In this document: positions 6,689 to 13,706 of the stretch, in pieces | Layout of the letters: every line of letters begins with the position of its first letter | How positions within the stretch are numbered: the first letter of the stretch is position 1 | Assembly (NCBI GenBank): GCA_013698385.1 | Contig: JACCVB010000296.1 | Span: 1 to 16,748, forward strand | Origin: Chloroflexota bacterium | GTDB lineage: Bacteria; Chloroflexota; Limnocylindria; Limnocylindrales; CSP1-4 | Reading direction: 5' to 3' | Length of the DNA: 16,748 nucleotides | Notes under the pieces: model-generated | What the model saw: the letters and a program-made list of their open reading frames with translations, nothing else | The model's database searches: none | What the model was told of the DNA's origin: nothing | Program-made: the position numbers and the translations under genes

Positions 6689-7672
6689 TCAGGCGGCTCC
6701 GGCGGTGCGCCCGGCGTCACGCGGTGCGCCCAGGTTCGGCAGCGAGGTCGTCCGTCCGGCGGGGGTCGCGGCGCGCTCCAGCGCTTCCGTGGCGAGTTCC
6801 GACGCGTGCGCCTGGGCGTTGGGCGTCCCGGCGAACTCGAGGATGCGCTGCGCGACGTCGCGCAGGTCCTCGATGGGGGTCGAGGTGCCGCCGGTCACGC
6901 CGACGACCTTGGCTTCGCCGAAGATCGTTGCGTCGGTCAGGTCGTGCACGCTCTCGATCTGGATCGCGGGCGTGCCCTCGATCTCGCACAGCCGGGTCAG
7001 TTCCTTCGTGTTCGCGCTGGACCGCCCGCCGACGACGACCATCAGGTCCACCTCCCGTGCCGTCTCCAGCGTGTCCTGCTGACGGCGGATCGTGACCGGG
7101 CAGACCGTATTGACGATCTTCAGCTCGTGGGCGCGCGAGGTCATGAATGCGGCCAGGCGCTCGAACTTCCAGGGCGGCTGGGTGGACTGCGAGATGAGCG
7201 CCATCCGTTTCTTGCGCGGGATCGCGGTCTCCCACTCCTCTTCCTCGTCCACGACGATCGCGTCCGGAGCGAAGCCGAGCATGCCAACCACCTCGGCGTG
7301 CTTGGGCGTCCCGAGGAGGACGATCGTGTAGCCCTCTTCCACGAGCTTGACCAGCTCGCGGTGCTCCTGGATGACCCACGTGCACGTGCCATCGATGACC
7401 TGCAGGCCGCGCTCCTCGGCGCGCTCCATCACGTCCGGGCGGACGCCGTGGGCACGGATCACGACAGCCGCGCCGTGATCGACATCGTCAAGGGTATCGA
7501 CCGTCTTGATGCCGAGCGCCTGGAGATCGCGCACGACCCCCTCGTTGTGGACGACCTGGCCCAGGGTATGGGTGGACTTGCCGGCGGCCGAGGCCTCCTT
7601 GGCCTTGTCGATCGCTTCGCGGACCCCGTAACAGAATCCGGTGCGCTTCGCGATCCGGACCGATTCCACCAT
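6689..7672 (-). CDS. ispH: 4-hydroxy-3-methylbut-2-enyl diphosphate reductase IspH (LytB)
   Basis: IspH is a [4Fe-4S] enzyme catalysing the last step of the MEP pathway, converting HMBPP to IPP and DMAPP. Three cluster cysteines are visible in FCYGV (C14), DGTCTW (C97) and NTVCPVT (C191), counting from ATG 7672. Substrate-binding elements include QVVHN, RAHGV, TPKHAEV (the His and the Glu two residues on), ISQSTQ and SSANTKEL. Two sites vary from the common consensus: GTCTW where many homologues have TCPLV, and STQPPW where many have SQTTL. The C-terminal about 45 residues are an Ala/Thr-rich extension. GTG 7678 is an in-frame alternative start two codons upstream. The 48 nt before ATG 7672 are among the larger gaps in the gene string, so an internal promoter is possible. 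The gene ends 2 nt before der. Confidence 0.97.
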   Translation of the reverse strand: MVESVRIAKRTGFCYGVREAIDKAKEASAAGKSTHTLGQVVHNEGVVRDLQALGIKTVDTLDDVDHGAAVVIRAHGVRPDVMERAEERGLQVIDGTCTWVIQEHRELVKLVEEGYTIVLLGTPKHAEVVGMLGFAPDAIVVDEEEEWETAIPRKKRMALISQSTQPPWKFERLAAFMTSRAHELKIVNTVCPVTIRRQQDTLETAREVDLMVVVGGRSSANTKELTRLCEIEGTPAIQIESVHDLTDATIFGEAKVVGVTGGTSTPIEDLRDVAQRILEFAGTPNAQAHASELATEALERAATPAGRTTSLPNLGAPRDAGRTAGAA

Positions 7673-7720
7673 CTGCACGTTCCGATTATCGCACGGGAGC
7701 CCGTTCAGCCCCCTAGTCGA

Positions 7721-8452
7721 TCACCGGTCTGGGGCACCTGGCGGGCGGATGGCGGTCACCTCGGTGGAGCCGTAGACCCCCTGCTGGTCGGGTGGTAGCA
7801 GGGCAGCGATGCGGCGCATCAGGATCGTCGTGGCGACGCCCTTGGCCGCGCGACGGTCGACGCCGAGCGGCAGGAGATCGCCCAGTCGGAAGGGCGGACC
7901 GACCCGGACCGTGACTCGGCCGCCGGGTCGCGGGAAGCGCCGACCGCGCGGCCAGATGGTGTGCGAGCCGGCGATCGCGACGGGCACGATCGCGGCGCCC
8001 GTCCGCAGGGCGAGCACGGCCACCCCGTCGCGCGCCTCCTGGAGCGTCCCATCCGGGCTGCGCGTGCCCTCGGGGAAGACGAACAGGACGTGGCCCTCAT
8101 CGAGGATCCTCGACGCCAGCCGGAACGCCTCCACGTCCGCCGTCGAGCGGTCGACCGGATGGACGCCGCCGTTGCGGGCCAACCAGCCGAGGATCGGCCA
8201 GGTGAACAGCTCCTTCTTGCCGAGCCATTGCATCCGCCGGCCGAGCGTCGGGAGGAGCCACGAACCGATGACGACCGGATCCAGGTTGGACGCGTGGTTG
8301 GCCGCGATGATCACCGGCCCGTCGCGCGGGATCGCATCGATCGCGCCTTCGAGGCGGACGCGCGCGAGAAGGGTGGCGAAGATGCGGCCACCCAGGGCGG
8401 TCAGCCAGATGAGCGGCGTGATCTCACGGTGGAGGGGCGTCTGGGCGGTCAC
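7721..8452 (-). CDS. plsC: 1-acyl-sn-glycerol-3-phosphate acyltransferase (PlsC-like)
   Basis: The 243-residue protein belongs to the PlsC/LPLAT family, which acylates lysophosphatidic acid to phosphatidic acid at the membrane. The catalytic NHxxxxD box is seen as NHASNLDP (H53, D58), and the glycerophosphate-binding motif as FPEGTRS (residues 126-132). Typical surrounding segments are LGKKELF and a late VPVAI. A hydrophobic N-terminal segment (about 12-30) probably anchors it. Family members differ in substrate, so the lysophosphatidate assignment rests on family knowledge and on the presence of gpsA in the same string. The GTG start overlaps the cmk stop as GTGA, suggesting translational coupling. 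The length is normal. Confidence 0.9.
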   Translation of the reverse strand: MTAQTPLHREITPLIWLTALGGRIFATLLARVRLEGAIDAIPRDGPVIIAANHASNLDPVVIGSWLLPTLGRRMQWLGKKELFTWPILGWLARNGGVHPVDRSTADVEAFRLASRILDEGHVLFVFPEGTRSPDGTLQEARDGVAVLALRTGAAIVPVAIAGSHTIWPRGRRFPRPGGRVTVRVGPPFRLGDLLPLGVDRRAAKGVATTILMRRIAALLPPDQQGVYGSTEVTAIRPPGAPDR

Positions 8453-9189
8453 CTGGACGCGGGCGCCCCCGGCCCAGGCGGGTCGCCCTTCGTGTTGCCC
8501 GTCGCGCGATCGTCCCGGCGCGCCTCGGCATCGCGGATCGTGGCCACGACGGTCCCGACGGTCAACTCGAACGTGTTGTCGTCCGTCGCGATGATCCGGG
8601 CGTCGGGAGCGACACGGAGCGGCGCCACGGCCCGGGTCGTATCGAGTCGGTCCCGGCGTCGGAGCGCCTCGAGGATCGACGCGGCTTCCGTGCCATGTGG
8701 ATCGAGACCTCGTTCTTCGGCGCGTCGCCGGGCGCGCTCGTCCACCGAGGCGTCGAGATAGATCTTGAGGTCGGCGTCGGGCAGGACGACGGTCCCGATG
8801 TCCCGACCGGCCATCACGATCCCACCCTCCGCGGCCAGCGCGCGCTGGCGAGCGAGCAGCGCGGCTCGGACTTCCGGCACGGCCGAAACGGCCGAGACCG
8901 CCGAATCCACGGCCGGGCTGTGGACGTCGCCCGTATGGTCGACCCCATCGACCACGACGCGCGCCAGGCGGCCCGCGTCATCGGGTGCGAGGTCGACCAC
9001 GTCGACGAGGTCCACGAGACCGGTCGGATCATCAACCGATACGCCGCGCGCCTCGGCCAGCCAGGTCACCGCCCGGTAGAGCAGGCCCGTGTCGCAGAAC
9101 CGGTAACCGAGGGTCCGGGCAGCCGCCGCACCGACGCTGCTCTTGCCCGACGAACCCGGCCCGTCGAGCGCGACGACGAGTCGATCCAT
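8449..9189 (-). CDS. cmk: Cytidylate kinase
   Basis: Cmk phosphorylates CMP and dCMP using ATP, feeding nucleotide and CDP-lipid synthesis. The 246-residue product starts MDRLVVALDGPGSSGKSS with the P-loop at residues 10-17. CDTGLLYRAVTW follows, the typical Cmk CMP-binding element, then AGRDIGTVVLPDADLKIYL and DASVDERARRRAEE, which matches the lid/NMP region. The frame is open upstream to 9456, but ATG 9189 matches the family start and shares a base with the rluB stop (TGATG), so I chose it. The C-terminal 20 residues are a Pro/Gly-rich extension ahead of the plsC overlap. The cmk-rluB-scpBA neighbourhood is common in bacteria and supports the call. Confidence 0.96.
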   Translation of the reverse strand: MDRLVVALDGPGSSGKSSVGAAAARTLGYRFCDTGLLYRAVTWLAEARGVSVDDPTGLVDLVDVVDLAPDDAGRLARVVVDGVDHTGDVHSPAVDSAVSAVSAVPEVRAALLARQRALAAEGGIVMAGRDIGTVVLPDADLKIYLDASVDERARRRAEERGLDPHGTEAASILEALRRRDRLDTTRAVAPLRVAPDARIIATDDNTFELTVGTVVATIRDAEARRDDRATGNTKGDPPGPGAPASR

Positions 9190-10067
9190 CAGGGTTCGGT
9201 CCGTCGCCGGGCCGCCGACCGCAGCGGCCGGGCGGGGCCCGGCCGATCGGGTGCGGGGCTCGGTCGATCCGAGGTCGGGCCGGCCGCGCGCGACCGGCCG
9301 GCTCCGGCACCCAGACCGCGGATCTCGGGCGCTTTGAGGAGCCGGATCGCGGCGGTGTGCAGGCCATCGATCCGGACCGGGCCGATCCGGACACGGACCA
9401 GCCGCTGGACGGGCGCGCCCACGGCCCCGAACATCCGGCGGAGCTGCCGCTTCCAACCCTGGGTCAGCGTCGCGCGGTACCAGGCGAGCTGCGGGTCGGG
9501 CGTCGGTCGCAACAGGTCGGCGAGGCGATGGGATTCGAGCGTGGTCATCGGACGGAGCCCGGTCAGGGTCGCGAGGCCCTCCGGCAGCTGGATCCCATCG
9601 CGCAGCCGCTCGGCCTGTTCCACGTTCAACTCGGTCGCCAGCCCGAGCGCGTACTCGCGTTCCACGCCGTGGCGGGGGTGCAGCACCCGGTCCGCCCAGC
9701 CCCCGTCGTTGGTGAGGAGCAGCATCCCCTCGCTGTCCAGGTCGAGCCGGCCGACCGGGTAGAGTCGCGCGCCATCGGGGACGAGTGCGGTGGGCACGAG
9801 ATCGAGCACGGTCGCGTCGGCGTGGCGATCCTGGGTCGTGGAGGTCACCCCGGCGGGCTTGTGCAGCACGAGATAGGCATGGGCCGCAGCAGCGCCGATG
9901 ATCCGGCCATCGACAGCGATGATGGCACGCTCCGGGTCCACCTGGGTGCCGAGACTCGCGGGCTTGCCATCCACGGTGACGCGTCCGGCGGCGATCATCG
10001 ATTCCGCGGCGCGACGCGACGCGACGCCGGCCGCGGCGAGCACCTTCTGGAGGCGTTCGGGCGGCAT
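9189..10067 (-). CDS. rluB: 23S rRNA pseudouridine synthase of the RluB/RsuA family
   Basis: The protein has an N-terminal S4 RNA-binding domain (residues about 3-48, ERLQKVLAAAGVASRRAAES). The catalytic domain follows, with the signature GRLDLDSEGMLLLTNDG (catalytic Asp109). RluB makes pseudouridine near position 2605 of 23S rRNA in E. coli. Family members RluE, RluF and RsuA are similar, so the exact target is inferred mainly from the scpB-rluB-cmk neighbourhood. The length is 292 residues. The last roughly 45 (from about 248) are Pro/Arg/Ala-rich low-complexity sequence with no visible domain. The start shares one base with the scpB stop, and the stop shares one with the cmk start. Confidence 0.93.
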   Translation of the reverse strand: MPPERLQKVLAAAGVASRRAAESMIAAGRVTVDGKPASLGTQVDPERAIIAVDGRIIGAAAAHAYLVLHKPAGVTSTTQDRHADATVLDLVPTALVPDGARLYPVGRLDLDSEGMLLLTNDGGWADRVLHPRHGVEREYALGLATELNVEQAERLRDGIQLPEGLATLTGLRPMTTLESHRLADLLRPTPDPQLAWYRATLTQGWKRQLRRMFGAVGAPVQRLVRVRIGPVRIDGLHTAAIRLLKAPEIRGLGAGAGRSRAAGPTSDRPSPAPDRPGPARPLRSAARRRTEP

Positions 10068-10726
10068 CAGTCGGTCCCGGCTTCGGCTTCGCCGTCGATC
10101 CCGAAGAGCGGTTCCGTCAAGGGCTCGGCACCTTCCTCGGCCAGGCGCGCGGCGACATCGACATCGAGCGCTGGAAGCTCGTCGAGGCTGGTCAGGCCGA
10201 ACCGCTCCAGGAACTCGAACTCCGTGCCGTACAGGAACGGTCGGCCCGGAGCATCCGATCGACCGAGCTCCACGACGAGCCGACGATGCAGCAGGGCCCG
10301 CACGGTGTAGTCGGAGTCGACCCCGCGGATGCGTTCGATCGCGGCCTTCGTGACGGGCTGACGGTAGGCGATGATGGCGAGGGTCTCCAGCGACGCGGCC
10401 GACAGGCGGATCGCATCCGCGCCTACGTAGCGGGCGACCAGGGCACCCGCCTCCGGAGCGGTCGCGAGTTCCACGCGGTCGCCGTCGGTCACCAGCCGGA
10501 CGCCGCGTTCACGCAGCGCCACCTCGAGGTCGCCCAGGCGTTCGTCCACGGTCGCCCGGTCCGTACCGGCCAGGGCGGCGATCTCGCGGCGGGTGAGCGG
10601 TCGTTCGGCGACGAACAGGAGGGCTTCGAGGGCTGCCTCGGTCAGCTCGATCGGGGCCGGCGAGACCGGCTCGGGCGTGTCCGGATCGAGGGTCGGCGGC
10701 GCGATCGTCGCGAGCTCGTCGGTCAC
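10067..10726 (-). CDS. scpB: Segregation and condensation protein B
   Basis: ScpB forms a dimer of winged-helix units that binds ScpA and Smc, helping condense and separate the chromosome. The 219-residue product has the first winged helix around LTEAALEALLFVAERPLTRR. The family signature ETLAIIAYRQPVTKAAIER, followed by RGVDSDYTVRALL, lies in the second. FLYGTEFEFLERFGL completes it. A Glu/Asp-rich tail ends the protein. The frame is open to 10840, but GTG 10726 overlaps the scpA stop as GTGA and precedes a sensible N-terminus, so I prefer it. No smc gene is in the window. Confidence 0.94.
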   Translation of the reverse strand: MTDELATIAPPTLDPDTPEPVSPAPIELTEAALEALLFVAERPLTRREIAALAGTDRATVDERLGDLEVALRERGVRLVTDGDRVELATAPEAGALVARYVGADAIRLSAASLETLAIIAYRQPVTKAAIERIRGVDSDYTVRALLHRRLVVELGRSDAPGRPFLYGTEFEFLERFGLTSLDELPALDVDVAARLAEEGAEPLTEPLFGIDGEAEAGTD

Positions 10727-11655
10727 GCGAACGATCCCAGTGACTCGTCGAGCGGCGTCTCGTCCATCTCGTGTGGTTCCGCGGCGCCCGCTGCCGTCCG
10801 CTCGTCCGGCGTCGTCGCACGGGCCACGATCGGGCCCCACGGCTCAGCCTGCTGAACGACGATCTCGCGGCGTTTCATCAGCTCCAGCATCGCGAGGAAC
10901 GTGACCGCGATCACGACCCGGTCGCGCGTCCCGTCGAGGAGGTCCTGGAGCACGACCGTGGGCGCCGCGCGCAGGGCCGCCCGGATGATCGCGGCCCGCT
11001 CGGTCAGAGTGATCGTGCGAACCATGACCTCGGCCGGAATGGCCACCAACGGAGCGACCGCCACGAGGCGAGCGAGGGCCTGTCCGAGCCGCCTCGGATC
11101 GAGCCGCGGTGCGTCGACCGGCCGAGCCCCGGCGATGGCGGAGGCCCGGGCGGCGGTCACCTCCCGCCGGAACAGGCCCAGTCGTCGTTCGGCACCTGCC
11201 GCGAGTCGGGCGCCGGCATCGCGGTAGGCGCGGTAGAGGATGAGCCGGCGTCGGAGTTCGGACTCGGGATCCGGAGCGTCGTCGAGCGGCTCGCCGGTCG
11301 GATCCGTCTCGACCCGGCGGGGCAACATCGCTCGGCTCTTGATCAGGATGAGCTGCGCGGCGATGGCGACGAAGGCGCTCACGTTCCCGAGGCGGTCCGA
11401 CTCCAGGCCGGCCAGGGCGTCGAGGTAGGCCGCCGCGAGCCCGTCCAGCGGCACGGTCAGGACATCGAGCTGGCGGGCTTCGATGAGTGACAGCAGGAGG
11501 GCCAGCGGCCCGTCGAACTGGGCCACCTGGACCTGGGTCGCGGTCTCGGGTCGCCGGGCGTCGCCGAACCGGACGGCCGGCGCGGGGGCCCTGACCGGGT
11601 CCATCACCGCGACCGGCGGGCGCGGGTTCGAATCCTGGTGCGGGTGGACGGTCAT
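10723..11655 (-). CDS. scpA: Segregation and condensation protein A
   Basis: ScpA is the kleisin that bridges the Smc heads. The family opening is seen as QFDGPLALLLSLIEARQLDV (near residue 46), then ILIKSRAMLPRR. The C-terminal winged helix reads VIAVTFLAMLELMKRREIVV followed by QQAEPWGPI. ATG 11655 lies one base after the stop of the HD-domain gene, in keeping with neighbouring junctions, and gives 310 residues. The first about 45 are Pro/Ala-rich and not part of the domain, so ATG 11604 (293 residues) or the upstream in-frame start at 11670 are alternatives. The scpA-scpB pair overlap by 4 bp. Confidence 0.93.
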   Translation of the reverse strand: MTVHPHQDSNPRPPVAVMDPVRAPAPAVRFGDARRPETATQVQVAQFDGPLALLLSLIEARQLDVLTVPLDGLAAAYLDALAGLESDRLGNVSAFVAIAAQLILIKSRAMLPRRVETDPTGEPLDDAPDPESELRRRLILYRAYRDAGARLAAGAERRLGLFRREVTAARASAIAGARPVDAPRLDPRRLGQALARLVAVAPLVAIPAEVMVRTITLTERAAIIRAALRAAPTVVLQDLLDGTRDRVVIAVTFLAMLELMKRREIVVQQAEPWGPIVARATTPDERTAAGAAEPHEMDETPLDESLGSFA

Positions 11656-11656
11656 C

Positions 11657-12193
11657 TCAGTTCGCCTCATCGGCGAGCTGGAGCTGGCGGCCGGCCGCCG
11701 GATCCGTGGGTGCGTCCTGGTTCCGGATCAGCTCCACGGTCCGGGCCGCGCAACCAGCCGAGGCGGCCATCGTCGCGGAAACCTCGGCGTGCTCGCGAAG
11801 CCGGGTCAGCGCCGGCCCGAAGCCGGGGAGGACGGCCGCGAGGCGCCAGATCCAGGGGCCGTACACCTGGCCCAGCGCGTAGGCGACCCGCGGCCAGACG
11901 CCGGTCTGCCCCTTGCCCGCATCGTGCAGCAAACCTGCGAGCAGCAGGTCGAGGTCCACCGCGCGGTCGTGCGCGACGCCCACGCCGGTCGAGACGTTCC
12001 CGCGGAGCGTGGCGAGGACGTCCAGCCCGTGACGACGGTCCGCCACGTGCATGCGGTCGAACAGGGCGAGCTGGGCCGGGGTCAGCCAGACGACCAACGC
12101 CGCGCGTTCGGGGGGGCGCACGCGGGCCCGCAGGTGTGCCCGGAACTGGCGGACCTTGCCGGCCCACCAGCTATGTCCAGAAGAAGAATCCAC
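11657..12193 (-). CDS. HD-domain protein of unknown function
   Basis: The product (178 residues from GTG 12193) contains a metal-dependent HD phosphohydrolase core. An early His pair is in MHVADRRHG (about residues 49-55), the HD doublet in LLHDAGKG (H90, D91) and a later His in REHAEVSA (H135). Such domains hydrolyse phosphoester bonds in nucleotides or cyclic dinucleotides, but no substrate can be read from the sequence. No other domain, signal peptide or membrane span is present, although GQVYGPWIWRLAAVLPGF is hydrophobic. The frame is open to 12262. GTG 12193 (overlapping the protease gene by 23 bp) is the first start giving a plausible N-terminus; GTG 12121 is an alternative. The gene ends one base before scpA. 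Confidence 0.8.
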   Translation of the reverse strand: MDSSSGHSWWAGKVRQFRAHLRARVRPPERAALVVWLTPAQLALFDRMHVADRRHGLDVLATLRGNVSTGVGVAHDRAVDLDLLLAGLLHDAGKGQTGVWPRVAYALGQVYGPWIWRLAAVLPGFGPALTRLREHAEVSATMAASAGCAARTVELIRNQDAPTDPAAGRQLQLADEAN

Positions 12194-12842
12194 GTCCGAC
12201 CAGCAACTCGAAGATGGGATCGCCGAGGGCGCCGAGCACCGCTCCGAAGATCGTGTTGCCACCCGGGAGGATGGGCAGGAATGCCGCTGCCAGCAGGATG
12301 ATCGGTCCGTACTGGGTGAGCACCGGGCGATAGCGGAACTCCGTCGATGGCGACATCAGCGCGAACAGGACATGCGAACCGTCTAGCGGCACGACAGGGA
12401 GCAGATTGAACAGGAACAGGGCGATGTTGATGAACACGAAGAGGGCCAGCAGGTTGAGGATCTGGACCGGGATCTCCATGCCGGTCGCCTCGATGTAGCG
12501 CAACGGGATGGCGACGGCGGCCGCGATGACGAGGTTCGAGACGGGCCCGGCCATCGCCACGATCGCGTCCCCGTTGCGACCGCCCTGGAGGTTGGCCGGA
12601 TTGACCGGTGTCGGCTTGGCCCAGCCGATGCCGAAGCCGGCCAGGCTCGACACGATGAGCAGGATGCCGCCCAGTGGATCGAAGTGGGCGATCGGGTTCA
12701 GGGTCAGCCGACCGAACAGCTTGGCCGTGCCGTCACCCAGGCGATAGGCCGCCAAGGCGTGGCTGAACTCATGGAGCGGGAACGAGATCAGGATGATCAG
12801 CCCGGCGGCGATCAACCGCTCGACGAGGAATTCGGGGTTCAA
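12171..12842 (-). CDS. Site-2 protease (M50B) family intramembrane metalloprotease
   Basis: The 223-residue membrane protein has the zinc site HEFSH (H24, E25, H28) inside its first hydrophobic segment. The third ligand is in LLPVVPLDGSHVL (D154) in a later one, the two diagnostic motifs of M50/S2P proteases. About five hydrophobic segments are visible, and there is no PDZ domain, so it belongs with the small PDZ-less S2P group rather than RseP proper. These proteases cut transmembrane segments of regulators such as anti-sigma factors; the substrate here is unknown. The start is TTG 12842 with GAGGG just upstream, matching the family N-terminus. It follows a 62-bp gap with a hairpin after the PH/SHOCT gene and overlaps the HD-domain gene. 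Confidence 0.9.
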   Translation of the reverse strand: MNPEFLVERLIAAGLIILISFPLHEFSHALAAYRLGDGTAKLFGRLTLNPIAHFDPLGGILLIVSSLAGFGIGWAKPTPVNPANLQGGRNGDAIVAMAGPVSNLVIAAAVAIPLRYIEATGMEIPVQILNLLALFVFINIALFLFNLLPVVPLDGSHVLFALMSPSTEFRYRPVLTQYGPIILLAAAFLPILPGGNTIFGAVLGALGDPIFELLVGRGFFFWT

Positions 12843-12866
12843 GGGCCCTCGGACGGCTACGGGTCA

Positions 12867-12891
12867 GGACGCCCCTATCGTAGCGGCGTCC
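12867..12891. promoter_or_regulatory. Stem-loop in the gap between the PH/SHOCT gene and the protease gene
   Basis: A perfect 7-bp inverted repeat, GGACGCC (12867-12873) and GGCGTCC (12885-12891), has an 11-nt loop. It lies in one of the largest gaps of the gene string. No T-run follows on the minus strand. It could be an attenuator, a processing site or chance in GC-rich DNA. Confidence 0.3.
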
Positions 12892-12904
12892 CGGCCGGTC
12901 TGAC

Positions 12905-13687
12905 CTACAGGCGGCTGAGTAGGTCCGCCTTCTTGCGATCGAACTCCTCGGCGCTGATGGCGCCACGGTCGCGCAGGTCGGCCAGGCTGGCCAGGGTCCG
13001 GGTCAGTTCGTCCGCCGTGGTGGCGCTGCGTGGTGGTCCGCCCGGGCGCGCCGTGGCGGCGGTCTCGTCGAAGCCCGTGCCAGCCATCGCGCCGCCGCTT
13101 GAGATCTCGGTCGGCGCGGGCGCCATCGACGGAGCGGCGCGCAGCGGCGGGCTGGGTGTCCGGTCGCCGCCCACGATGTCCTGCTCGTATTCGTGCTTGG
13201 CGTCCAGCATCGCGCGCTTGAAGCGGATCGGACCGCGCAGCATCCTGAATCGGTCGACCCCGGTGTCGGCAGCGGTCAGGATGTCGAGGTCGCCGAAGTC
13301 GAACATCCGCCCGAAGACCGACTGCGAGAGGCGAGCGTCGTTGATCTTCTCGAGCGAACTATCCATGGACGTCTTGTTGAGCACCCCGGCGACCTGGAGC
13401 ACCCGGCGATTCGTGACCACGTACTCCTGGTTCAGGTAGCGCAGGACCGTCCAGGCGAAGACCGCCATCCCGGCCAGCGCGAGGACTGCGGCCACCCAGC
13501 CCAGGATGTCGTCCAGCGGGCCGGCCTTCTGGTCCGGCGACAATCGCTCGCGCAGGAAGAACATCAGGCCGCCCAGGATGATCGCAAGCAAGGTGTAGCG
13601 CGCCCCCCAGACGAACACGAACCAGTGCTGCTTCTCGCGATGGAGGACGCGTTCGTCGTGCGACAGCAGGCCATCCGCGTAGCTCAT
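12905..13687 (-). CDS. PH-domain membrane protein with C-terminal SHOCT domain
   Basis: The 260-residue protein has two hydrophobic segments (about residues 22-44 and 61-83). A bacterial PH (bPH2/YdbT-like) domain follows, with YVVTNRRVLQVAGVLNKTSM, then SSLEKINDARLSQSVFGRMF and GDLDILTAADTG. A Pro/Ala/Ser-rich linker (about 170-215) leads to a C-terminal SHOCT motif with LADLRDRGAISAEEFDRKK. Related proteins are widespread membrane proteins of unknown biochemical role. SHOCT segments are short oligomerisation-type helices usually found at protein ends. The ATG at 13687 is preceded by a strong Shine-Dalgarno. The neighbouring S2P protease gene makes it a candidate partner or substrate, but this is only inference from position. 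Confidence 0.88.
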   Translation of the reverse strand: MSYADGLLSHDERVLHREKQHWFVFVWGARYTLLAIILGGLMFFLRERLSPDQKAGPLDDILGWVAAVLALAGMAVFAWTVLRYLNQEYVVTNRRVLQVAGVLNKTSMDSSLEKINDARLSQSVFGRMFDFGDLDILTAADTGVDRFRMLRGPIRFKRAMLDAKHEYEQDIVGGDRTPSPPLRAAPSMAPAPTEISSGGAMAGTGFDETAATARPGGPPRSATTADELTRTLASLADLRDRGAISAEEFDRKKADLLSRL

Positions 13688-13695
13688 GCCCCGGT

Positions 13696-13701
13696 CTCCT
13701 C
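13696..13701 (-). promoter_or_regulatory. Strong Shine-Dalgarno for the PH/SHOCT gene
   Basis: GAGGAG on the minus strand lies 8 nt before ATG 13687, in the 19-bp gap after the xerD-type gene. It fixes the start and is clearer than those of neighbouring genes, which mostly rely on overlapping start/stop codons. Confidence 0.75.
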
Positions 13702-13706
13702 ACAGG

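Noticed and set aside
7673..7720. GATAAT at about 7684-7689 on the minus strand as a -10 box for ispH
   Set aside because: No matching -35 element at 16-18 bp and a single hexamer is too weak to call.
8985..10310. Plus-strand open frame of 441 codons opposite cmk, rluB and scpB
   Set aside because: It spans three well-supported genes on the other strand and is Arg/Pro-rich without recognisable motifs.
12875..12884. TACGAT on the minus strand as a -10 box for the protease gene
   Set aside because: It falls in the loop of the hairpin and has no convincing -35 element.
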